A stretch of DNA of 17,660 nt. Origin: CAYZXT01 sp964482515. Lineage in GTDB: Bacteria; Elusimicrobiota; Elusimicrobia; FEN-1173. The position numbers and the translations under genes were made by a program. The DNA lies in contig CAYZXT010000048.1 of assembly GCA_964482515.1 (NCBI GenBank), positions 1 through 17,660 on the forward strand. Reading direction: 5' to 3'. The notes under the pieces were generated by a model. That model made no database searches. It worked only from the letters and a program-made list of their open reading frames with translations, and had not been told where the DNA came from. Positions 12,024-17,660 of this stretch are shown here, piece by piece (position 1 is the first letter of the stretch; each line of letters opens with the position of its first letter).

Positions 12024-12626
12024 AGCGCCGTGGGCGTGGCTCAAATGAACTTCACCGGGACGCCGGACGGCACCACGTTTGCCCGTGGCGATGGGACATG
12101 GGCCGCACCGAGCGGCGCGGCTGATAACCTGGGGAACCATACCGCCACGCAAAATTTGAACCTGGCCGGAAATCATGTGGTAGGGGTTTCATCCATGAAC
12201 GCCGTCCGCTACTTCGACGCCAACGGTTACGCCGTCGCGAAGTCAACGCCGCTCCCTCTTTATTTTGTGGACATTTCCACGGACGTTTTCGCGCAGGGGT
12301 ACGCCTTCCCGATTGGACGCGCCCCGAAGGATGCGCCCTTGATTCTGGACGCCGTGGATCATAAATCCATCGCCTTCGGCGTGGCCGGATCAACAATCAA
12401 TTATTCTCTCGAAATCCGGGCGGCGGGCGTGGCGGAAGATGCGACCGGCACGGCTATTTTCAACGGGACATATTCAAGCGCGACGGTGGCCGGGATCCCG
12501 GTGACTTCTTTTGCCAACAACACGGCGGCGGCTGGAAACTTTATTTATTTCGTCCCGAAGTCCGGCGGTATTTCCGGCCTGACGCGGGGCATGAGGCTTT
12601 TACTTTATGGACATTCGACGCAGTAG
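11793..12626 (+). CDS. Repeat-containing fibre protein, 3' part (copy 2)
   Basis: Identical to 1-834 and continuous with 11287-11692 across the gap. It holds one full 59-residue repeat unit, a partial second one, and the non-repetitive C-terminal domain of about 170 residues that would be the receptor-binding tip. In this copy the gene is linked on the right to the phage/chromosome junction, so this is the prophage version. Whether the number of repeat units differs between copies cannot be told from this assembly. Confidence 0.75.
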   Translation, partial: NVAPGSLPTNVIASSVAANAVGSAQIAAGAVGTTDLANLAVTSDKTAPGSFPGIVIQSSNVAPGSLPTNVIASSVAASAVGVAQMNFTGTPDGTTFARGDGTWAAPSGAADNLGNHTATQNLNLAGNHVVGVSSMNAVRYFDANGYAVAKSTPLPLYFVDISTDVFAQGYAFPIGRAPKDAPLILDAVDHKSIAFGVAGSTINYSLEIRAAGVAEDATGTAIFNGTYSSATVAGIPVTSFANNTAAAGNFIYFVPKSGGISGLTRGMRLLLYGHSTQ

Positions 12627-13368
12627 TTTGATCGTGTTTTTCGTTCTGCTGATCGCCGGGGCTCTGCAAGCCGCGCCGGTGTCTGTCCAGATGATGATGC
12701 AACCGGCCAAGCCTGTGGCGGGCGGCGGTGGCGGCGGATCTGTGAAAACGTACATCCAGTCTAATCTGGCGCGGGTGGGCAGCGATTTAATTGAAACCGT
12801 GGCTCTGCCGTCGGATTCGACGGCGGGTAATATTATTTTCGTCGGAGGCTCTTGTTATAGGGCGGGCGGTTGCGGCCTGGTAACGCCAACGGATGCGGAT
12901 AATACCTACGTCCTGGTTTCAAGCCGGACAATAGGCGCTCCCTCTGCCGTTTACCTGTGGCGGGCGCAAAACGTGGCCGGCGGCCCGGTCAATGTGAGCG
13001 TTTACTCGGACGCGGGCGGGACGAGCATTTCCCTTGCTATCGCGGAATATTCCGGGGCTTCAACAACCAATCCGATAGTCCAGGCCGCCAACGCGGTGGG
13101 ATCAAACAATTCGCCCACCACCGGGAACGTGACGACCACGGCGGCGGATCAGATGTTGATCGGCGTGGTCGCGCACATTGGATCAACGATTGCGATCAAC
13201 GCGGGGACGAGTTTTACGATCCGTCAGGAGGAGGAATCCGATTCGTTTATGCCCATCGCGCTGGAGGACCGGGGATCCGGCGGCGGGCTTGCCGCCGGGA
13301 CTTACCCGATCAACTTCGGCCTGGGGTCTTCGGCTTCCTGGGGCATCGTGGGGGGCGTCATTCAATGA
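12607..13368 (+). CDS. Secreted beta-rich surface protein (copy 2)
   Basis: Identical to 815-1576: 253 aa with Sec signal peptide (residues 1-22), Gly-rich linker and a secreted beta-sandwich-like domain. It overlaps the fibre gene by 20 bases. Confidence 0.8.
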   Translation: MDIRRSSLIVFFVLLIAGALQAAPVSVQMMMQPAKPVAGGGGGGSVKTYIQSNLARVGSDLIETVALPSDSTAGNIIFVGGSCYRAGGCGLVTPTDADNTYVLVSSRTIGAPSAVYLWRAQNVAGGPVNVSVYSDAGGTSISLAIAEYSGASTTNPIVQAANAVGSNNSPTTGNVTTTAADQMLIGVVAHIGSTIAINAGTSFTIRQEEESDSFMPIALEDRGSGGGLAAGTYPINFGLGSSASWGIVGGVIQ

Positions 13369-13377
13369 GGGGGATCA

Positions 13378-13515
13378 ATGGATAAGGAAACGCTGGTTTT
13401 ACTGGTCAACGTGGTGACGATGGTTTTCGTGGCGGTGCTCGGGTTTTTCGTGCGCGACATTCAGGCCCGGCTGATGCGCGTGGAGGATCTGTTCATGAAG
13501 GTTCCGGGCAAGTAA
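13378..13515 (+). CDS. Small single-span membrane protein (copy 2)
   Basis: Identical to 1586-1723: 45 aa, one transmembrane helix, GAGGGGG ribosome site, TAATG overlap with the next gene; probable lysis-cassette or virion membrane protein. Confidence 0.65.
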   Translation: MDKETLVLLVNVVTMVFVAVLGFFVRDIQARLMRVEDLFMKVPGK

Positions 13516-13868
13516 TGGGCCACTATGGTCGCAAGGTCCGCATGGTGGAAGTGGTGCCGGAAATTAATTGCGACGGGTGCGGCTCTCCTGTGCCGGAAGG
13601 CGCGGATCTCTATTGTCTTGAATGCTACGGCAAAACGTCGATGATGCGGGAAGAAAATAAAACGGAGGTGATGGTCATGGAAGGAAAGAAATGGTACCAG
13701 TCGGGCACATTTTGGGGGGCCGTGGGGAAGGTCCTCGCGGGCGTGGCTCTCGCCATAAACGGCTATCAGGAAGGGGATCAGACGAAGATCACGGCGGGCC
13801 TTTACGCTGTGTTTTCCGGCTGGACGTCCTGGCGGCAGCGCGTGGGCCAAGGGGTCCCGGTCGCATGA
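13515..13868 (+). CDS. Zinc-ribbon protein with holin-like C-terminal half; probable internal start at 13677 (copy 2)
   Basis: Identical to 1723-2076. The strong internal ribosome site is at 13664-13672 and the holin-like 63-aa product would span 13677-13868. Confidence 0.65.
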   Translation: MGHYGRKVRMVEVVPEINCDGCGSPVPEGADLYCLECYGKTSMMREENKTEVMVMEGKKWYQSGTFWGAVGKVLAGVALAINGYQEGDQTKITAGLYAVFSGWTSWRQRVGQGVPVA

Positions 13869-14362
13869 TCCTCTATTCCGTTCCCGTCACCGGCGGCAGG
13901 GTCACATCTCCCTACGGCCCGCGCGTCCATCCTGTGGACAAAGTTCAATCCTTTCATCATGGGATCGATATCGCGGCGGAAGTGGGGACTGTGATCCTGA
14001 ACGCTCGGGAGGGGACGATCAAGGAAGTCGGCTACAACACCGTCCGGGGGAATTTCATCATCATCCAGCACGACGACGGACATGAATCCCACTACTGGCA
14101 CATGGACACCATCTTCCAGCGTAAAATCGGCCTGCGCGTCCCGGTGCGCCTGGCGCTCGGCACCGTGGGGAAAACCGGGAAGGTCACCGGCCCGCACGTC
14201 CATTTTGAGGTCCGGGATTCTTCCGGCAAATCCGTGGATCCTGGGGACCTCTACGGCCTGGTCACGCCGAAGGCCGGGACCGAAGTCAAAAATTTTCCGC
14301 TGGCCCTGATCGCCGTGGCCCTTGTCGGGCTGATGTTTCTGGCGCGCGGCCGCATTTTATAA
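13865..14362 (+). CDS. M23 murein endopeptidase with C-terminal membrane anchor (copy 2)
   Basis: Identical to 2073-2570: zinc-site residues in HHGIDIAA and HVHFE, C-terminal transmembrane helix, start overlapping the holin-like gene (ATGA). Confidence 0.9.
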   Translation: MILYSVPVTGGRVTSPYGPRVHPVDKVQSFHHGIDIAAEVGTVILNAREGTIKEVGYNTVRGNFIIIQHDDGHESHYWHMDTIFQRKIGLRVPVRLALGTVGKTGKVTGPHVHFEVRDSSGKSVDPGDLYGLVTPKAGTEVKNFPLALIAVALVGLMFLARGRIL

Positions 14363-14376
14363 AGGGGTGAAAGATC

Positions 14377-15039
14377 ATGGGACTAAAAAAAGCTTTTAAG
14401 AAAGTGACCAAATCGGTGGGCCAAGTGGCGAAGGTGGCCGCCACGCCGTTTACGGTTGCAACGGCGTCCGCCGCCAACGCGGTCGGGCTTCGCGGTGTGG
14501 CAAATCGGATCATCGACAAAACCGCGCCGGTGAAATCCGCCAACGCCAAACGGTCCTGGATGCAAGCCGCGCGGGTCGGCGGCTACACGCTGGACGCCGC
14601 GGCGCTGGCGTTTGTCGCCCCGGCAGCGGTCCACGGCCTGGGCGCCGCGAAAACCGGGCTGGCCGGGCTCGGGAAGTCAACCCTGTTTTCGAAGGGCCTT
14701 TCCTTCGCCAAAAACTCGAACCTTCTTTCCTTCCTGAAAAAGGGGGGCGGCGGCGATGGGTCCGCGTCCCCGGATATGACGGACCTGGGGAACCTGGATC
14801 TGCCATCCGATTTTTTCGGATCCGATATTTTGCAGCGGTTCCGGGGCGCGGGGCAAGACGGCATCGATTCGAACGTCCCGATGGGCGGATCCGGCGCGGA
14901 CCGTGTGGAGATCCGCACGGAACCGGCCCAAGAACCCACGATCATCCAAACGGGTGACGCGGGCGGATCCAACACCACTCTGATCATCGCCCTGGCCGCC
15001 GCCGGGATCGGTGCCATGCTGTTAATGAAAAGGAGATAA
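14377..15039 (+). CDS. Membrane-associated probable virion protein (copy 2)
   Basis: Identical to 2585-3247: 220 aa, amphipathic Lys-rich N-terminus and C-terminal transmembrane helix. Confidence 0.65.
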   Translation: MGLKKAFKKVTKSVGQVAKVAATPFTVATASAANAVGLRGVANRIIDKTAPVKSANAKRSWMQAARVGGYTLDAAALAFVAPAAVHGLGAAKTGLAGLGKSTLFSKGLSFAKNSNLLSFLKKGGGGDGSASPDMTDLGNLDLPSDFFGSDILQRFRGAGQDGIDSNVPMGGSGADRVEIRTEPAQEPTIIQTGDAGGSNTTLIIALAAAGIGAMLLMKRR

Positions 15040-15044
15040 TTCCC

Positions 15045-15260
15045 ATGTCTAAACAGAACGCATCCAGCGCCAAGGAAACGCCCCAAACAGCCCCGGAAAT
15101 CCCCGCCGAGGGGGAAGACAAGGCTTCAACCCCGAAACTCTCGGAAGACGTGATTGCGGCCTATCACGATATCGCTTCCACCTTCCAGGAATTGACCAAG
15201 CGGGTGATCAAAACGGAAGAACGCTGCGCCGCGCTCGAAGCTAAAGCGCACGTCCACTAG
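15045..15260 (+). CDS. Small coiled-coil protein (copy 2)
   Basis: Identical to 3253-3468: 71 aa, last gene before the terminator at 15278-15316. Confidence 0.65.
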   Translation: MSKQNASSAKETPQTAPEIPAEGEDKASTPKLSEDVIAAYHDIASTFQELTKRVIKTEERCAALEAKAHVH

Positions 15261-15277
15261 CGGTCCAGCGCGAAGGA

Positions 15278-15316
15278 ACGGCCCGGCGACCGTGGGGGCC
15301 GCCGGGCCGTCCTCTT
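15278..15316 (+). terminator. Intrinsic terminator closing the structural operon (copy 2)
   Basis: Same 11-bp stem and CCTCTTTT tail as at 3486-3524. Confidence 0.8.
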
Positions 15317-15321
15317 TTCCC

Positions 15322-15591
15322 ATGAAATTCGGAACCTTGATCGCCTATCTTTCGGAACGCAACGATCTGCCGCGCTACCAGATCGCGCGGATCCTTAAAA
15401 GCGTGGTCCGCACGATCCGCAACGAAGTCCAGGCCGGATCATCCATCACCTTCCGGGGCCTGGGCACCTTCCGGGCCAAACAGCGCGGATCCCGGATCGT
15501 CCAGAACTTCCAGGGCCAGCGGGTCGCCACGCGGCCACGGCGCAAGGTGTCCTTCCTCCCCTCAAAGTCACTGAAAAAACTGTTGACATAA
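15322..15591 (+). CDS. HU/IHF-family DNA-binding protein (copy 2)
   Basis: Identical to 3530-3799: 89 aa with the ITFRGLGTF signature. In the prophage it is the last protein gene before the structured RNA and the dif junction. Confidence 0.85.
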   Translation: MKFGTLIAYLSERNDLPRYQIARILKSVVRTIRNEVQAGSSITFRGLGTFRAKQRGSRIVQNFQGQRVATRPRRKVSFLPSKSLKKLLT

Positions 15592-15610
15592 ATCTCGCGG
15601 GGTGTATAAT
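15583..15610 (+). promoter_or_regulatory. Consensus sigma-70 promoter of the structured RNA (copy 2)
   Basis: TTGACA (15583-15588), 16-bp spacer, TATAAT (15605-15610), as in copy 1. In the prophage it points at the chromosome border. Confidence 0.85.
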
Positions 15611-15616
15611 GAAATC

Positions 15617-15825
15617 ACTCGTAAGGCAAGCTATTCCAGGGGGAGCATCTTGCAAAACAAACCTACCAGTTAACCTTTCTATCGATTTCAGCACGGAGCC
15701 GGTGTCCCCCGGTGCCTTACGAGGCCGTGCTGAAAACTTGAGCGCTGGACCGCTCACATCCCCAAGTGATGCAAAACCTTGCCAGAATCCAGGGTGTCAA
15801 AGCCCCGGATTCTCGGAGTTTTTTT
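15617..15825 (+). ncRNA. Structured non-coding RNA beside the attachment site (copy 2)
   Basis: Same sequence as 3825-4033, with all stems (P1-P4 and the terminator at 15784-15825) intact. It is the last phage feature before the host and would be expressed from the prophage independently of the lytic operons. Confidence 0.65.
15784..15825 (+). terminator. Terminator of the structured RNA (copy 2)
   Basis: 7-bp stem AGAATCC/GGATTCT, then CGGAG and seven T (15819-15825), as in copy 1; it stops transcription at the dif site. Confidence 0.6.
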
Positions 15826-15852
15826 CTTCCGATAACATATATTATGTTAAAT
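15825..15852. other. dif: dif site at the right phage/chromosome junction
   Basis: XerC arm TCTTCCGATAA (15825-15835), centre CATATA (15836-15841), XerD arm TTATGTTAAAT (15842-15852). The XerD arm equals that of E. coli dif at all 11 positions and the XerC arm shares its CGATAA/CGCATAA-like end. The junction is a complete 28-bp dif, so the chromosome keeps a site for dimer resolution after phage integration. Confidence 0.9.
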
Positions 15853-16375
15853 ATACACCGCAACAAGCCCAGCTTTAATTATCTAAAAATAAGATTAGGT
15901 ATTTAACTAAAATGATTAATCTACAGAAGTTTTATTATTAACTTTAATATTTAATCTGATTGATTTGCATCTATCACTCTCAAGACAGCGACGATGACTA
16001 AATTTTTATTGATTTTTGATTTTTTCGTACCGACTTTGGGAATTTCCCCGCTGATTTTTTGCTCGGATTTCTGATTCGTTAAAACACCATTAAACCCTCT
16101 CTCGTTCTATCCTTCTAATCTTCTTATCCCAACCTCAGCAGAAGCGGTTGTGTCCTATTCACAACCAAGCCAATTATGACGACCAATATCGAAGCTTGAT
16201 TATTGAATAACCCGTGATTACACCACATAGTAGAAACCCTCCAGGAACCGCCCAAACGGGCAATAAAACGCATCCTCGTGCGTTTTCCGTCGACAAAATG
16301 ATTGAAAGACAATAGTTTAAGGCAAGATCAGGTTGTCCTGGAAATCAAGAGGAGGGAATTTTTCTGTAAAAACAG
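15853..16375. other. AT-rich gene-free chromosomal segment beside dif
   Basis: About 520 bp with clearly lower GC than the phage and the flanking host genes. No reading frame in it looks like a gene. It contains two hairpins: GGTTGTG/CACAACC (16146-16166) and AAAACGCA/TGCGTTTT (16265-16286, terminator-like on both strands), and a smaller GCCC/GGGC hairpin near 16249-16260. A gene-free AT-rich stretch next to dif is common at replication termini. Confidence 0.6.
16265..16286. terminator. Possible bidirectional terminator in the dif-proximal spacer
   Basis: Perfect 8-bp stem AAAACGCA/TGCGTTTT with a 6-base loop; the T-rich arm ends make it terminator-like in both directions. No gene is adjacent, so its use is uncertain. 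Confidence 0.4.
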
Positions 16376-16402
16376 AAAAGCCGTCCCATTAGGACGGCTT
16401 TT
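16376..16402 (-). terminator. Intrinsic terminator of the tRNA transcript
   Basis: Perfect 11-bp stem AAAAGCCGTCC (16376-16386) with GGACGGCTTTT (16392-16402), loop 5. On the - strand it lies 16 bases downstream of the tRNA 3' end and is followed by further T-rich sequence. Confidence 0.85.
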
Positions 16403-16417
16403 GTAGGTATTCTAAAA

Positions 16418-16494
16418 TGGTAGCGGGGGGCGGGATTGAACCGCCGACCTTACGCTTATGAAGCGCACGCTCTAACCAGCTGAGCTACCCCGCC
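16418..16494 (-). tRNA. tRNA-Met (anticodon CAU, elongator type)
   Basis: 77 nt with CCA encoded. Read on the - strand: acceptor GGCGGGG pairing with CCCCGCT (G-T at the first pair), D-arm AGCTCAG...GAGC, anticodon stem TGCGC/GCGTA with loop TTCATAA (anticodon CAT), T-arm GGCGG-TTCAATC-CCGCC, discriminator A. CAU could also be a lysidine-modified Ile tRNA, but the GGCGGGG acceptor and overall sequence resemble elongator Met tRNAs. Confidence 0.9.
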
Positions 16495-16561
16495 AAAATT
16501 TGATCAGAAGGGATTCTAGCATAGCTCTCCGGGCCATTCAAGAAGAGAGATGGTGGCATCT

Positions 16562-17362
16562 CTAATCGCCCCTGGACCGCGCAAGCAGATCCCGTCTCCA
16601 TAAACTTTCCATATCTCGGACATTTTTCATCTGCATGCCGTATCCCTGCGTCAAGGCCGCTTCCATGGAATGGCCTGTTGCCAACATCCGGGAAAACTCG
16701 ACAAATTGCCCATGGGAAAACCGTCGCATGAGGAATTTCGTGAGGCTGTATGCCTGCAAGTACCATTTCGCGACGTGATCCCCCTGTTCCCCTCCGCCAT
16801 AATCTAAAAATAAAAAATCGCCCAGTGGAATGGGCTCCCGCAGCAGGATGTGTTCCTCCCGTGGACGGCTTTCTTCCAGGCCGTAGTCCCATTCCATGAC
16901 CGCCGCCACTCCTTCGGTGAGCCAGACGGGCGAGCGCGTTCGCCGGCTGTGGAAATAATCGTCGAAAAAGAGATGCGCCATTTCATGGGCCAGGGTCCTT
17001 CGCAAGCGCTGATTGTCATAGCAATGGATCGTCCGGTTGGCCAGGTCCACGTGACCGTCGGCCCAAGTGGCGACGGATGATTGACGATGGTAGCTCTCCT
17101 GGTCTTTGTACAGGATTATTCTGATTTTCTCTTCCTTCGCCCAGGGAGCAAACGAAACGAGATCGAGAAGCAGCTTCGCGCGCAATCCCTCCAGGTCGTT
17201 CAGAATGCCCGCAGGAGGGCGAGGAGCCTCGTAAGACAGGATAAAATGCGGGGATTGGAGCGATGGGTATTCCGGTTCCGATGCGGCCTTTAAACGCAAA
17301 TTCAGGGCCATAGCGCACATTATTAGACCTGCTGCGCCGATTCGCCTAGCCTGGGTTTTCAA
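16562..17362 (-). CDS. Secreted zinc peptidase, MA-clan gluzincin-like
   Basis: 266 aa from a TTG that overlaps the ribF stop (TTGA) and has AGGGG upstream. Residues 1-26 are a Sec signal (KTQARR, then GAAGLIMCAMALNLRLKA). The catalytic motif HEMAH is at 126-130, with VWLTEGVA (146-153) about 20 residues later; E150 would be the third zinc ligand, as in gluzincins of the peptidase-MA-like group. A C-terminal helix with AYSLTKFLMRRF and the GHSMEAALTQGYG...LWRRDL end are also usual in that group. It should act outside the cytoplasm on an unknown substrate. Translational coupling to ribF looks like operon packing, not a shared pathway. Confidence 0.8.
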   Translation of the reverse strand: MKTQARRIGAAGLIMCAMALNLRLKAASEPEYPSLQSPHFILSYEAPRPPAGILNDLEGLRAKLLLDLVSFAPWAKEEKIRIILYKDQESYHRQSSVATWADGHVDLANRTIHCYDNQRLRRTLAHEMAHLFFDDYFHSRRTRSPVWLTEGVAAVMEWDYGLEESRPREEHILLREPIPLGDFLFLDYGGGEQGDHVAKWYLQAYSLTKFLMRRFSHGQFVEFSRMLATGHSMEAALTQGYGMQMKNVRDMESLWRRDLLARSRGD

Positions 17363-17660
17363 TCGACCCCTGAAACGGTCCTGAGGATTCGTTTTGCGGC
17401 GGATTCGTCTTTCCTCAATTGCTTTGACAGTTCCTCCAGGGACGCGAACTTTTTCTCGGCGCGGATCCTTTTCACAAAATAGATCCTCAGGTTTTTTCCC
17501 ACGAGTTTTGCCTTGTAATTAAAAAGATTAACCTCCACGGAAAGATCGGCGCTTCGGCCCACGGTCGGATGGAATCCGACATTACACATCCCTCCGCGGG
17601 TTTTCCCGTCCGGAAGGTGAACGCGCACGGCGAACACTCCCAGCGGCAGGATTTTTTCAC
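17359..17660 (-). CDS. ribF: RibF (riboflavin kinase/FAD synthetase), C-terminal part
   Basis: The frame is open to the window end, so the N-terminal FMN-adenylyltransferase domain lies outside. About 99 residues are visible, from KILPLGVFAVRVHL on. They carry the riboflavin kinase domain: NVGFHPTVG (contains the PTVG turn), VEVNLFNY, LRIYFVKRIRAEKKFASLEELSKQLRKDESAAKRIL, the standard RibF ending FxxRIRxExKFxSxxELxxQIxxDxxxAR. The enzyme makes FMN from riboflavin and, with the missing domain, FAD. It is a conserved host gene and confirms that this end of the window is chromosome. Confidence 0.9.
   Translation of the reverse strand, partial: EKILPLGVFAVRVHLPDGKTRGGMCNVGFHPTVGRSADLSVEVNLFNYKAKLVGKNLRIYFVKRIRAEKKFASLEELSKQLRKDESAAKRILRTVSGVD

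Larger units (their letters stand above)
11793..15841. repeat. 4049-bp direct repeat, copy 2 (phage DNA up to the chromosome junction)
   Basis: Same sequence as 1-4049. It ends with the centre of the dif site at 15841; from 15842 the sequence changes from GC-rich phage to AT-rich chromosome. Confidence 0.95.

Noticed and set aside
16124..16312. 62-aa - strand frame in the AT-rich spacer
   Set aside because: No ribosome site, no domain, and it contains hairpins; the spacer looks non-coding.
16418..16494. tRNA-Met as the integration site
   Set aside because: The phage junction is at 15841/15842, nearly 600 bp away, and no part of the tRNA is duplicated in the phage.

Overview
The window is a scaffold carrying a small temperate phage of about 11.7 kb plus a gap, joined to a short piece of its bacterial host chromosome. 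Bases 1-4049 are repeated, apparently without change, at 11793-15841 (offset 11792). A run of 100 N (11693-11792) separates two contigs that begin at the same base inside a repetitive fibre gene. The first contig (1-11692) reads once around the phage circle. The second (11793-17660) reads from the same gene to the right-hand phage/chromosome junction and on into the host. The repeat ends exactly at the last base of the 6-bp centre of a dif-like site. On the host side (15825-15852) the site has a complete XerC arm, centre and XerD arm. On the phage side (4033-4060) the XerD arm is replaced by unrelated sequence. This is the signature of an element that uses the host XerC/XerD recombinases. No integrase gene is present. 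The prophage is either in tandem copies or present both integrated and as a free circle.

All phage genes are on the + strand. After the attachment site come a Cys-rich small protein (4256), a terminator, a small membrane protein/lipoprotein (4727), a second Cys-rich protein (5071) and a rolling-circle Rep of the pC194/Rep_1 type (5288). Inside the 5' part of rep is a likely double-strand origin: a phiX174-like nick sequence at the foot of an 11-bp hairpin. Then come small unknown proteins, a coiled-coil protein, a membrane protein, an A32/FtsK-like packaging ATPase (7874), two small proteins, a terminator, and a 350-aa protein that I read as the double-jelly-roll major capsid protein (8921). 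Downstream are small virion/membrane proteins, three surface proteins with export signals (10707, the repeat-containing fibre at 11287/11303, and 12607), a holin-like protein, an M23 endopeptidase, a second large membrane-active protein, a coiled-coil protein and an HU-like DNA-binding protein. Between HU and the attachment site lies a consensus sigma-70 promoter driving a roughly 200-nt, highly structured, apparently non-coding RNA.

Gene content (circular genome, HUH Rep, A32-like ATPase, double-jelly-roll-like capsid, many small membrane proteins) points to a corticovirus (PM2)-like or Finnlakeviridae (FLiP)-like membrane-containing icosahedral phage, not a filamentous or tailed phage. I cannot assign it to a described genus from sequence alone.

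The host part (15842-17660) starts with about 570 bp of AT-rich, gene-free DNA next to dif. It is followed, all on the - strand, by a terminator, an elongator tRNA-Met(CAU), a secreted zinc peptidase of the MA (gluzincin) type and the C-terminal end of ribF. Sec signal peptides and a murein endopeptidase suit a Gram-negative host, but the phylum cannot be fixed here. The N gap and contig structure suggest a metagenome or short-read assembly.
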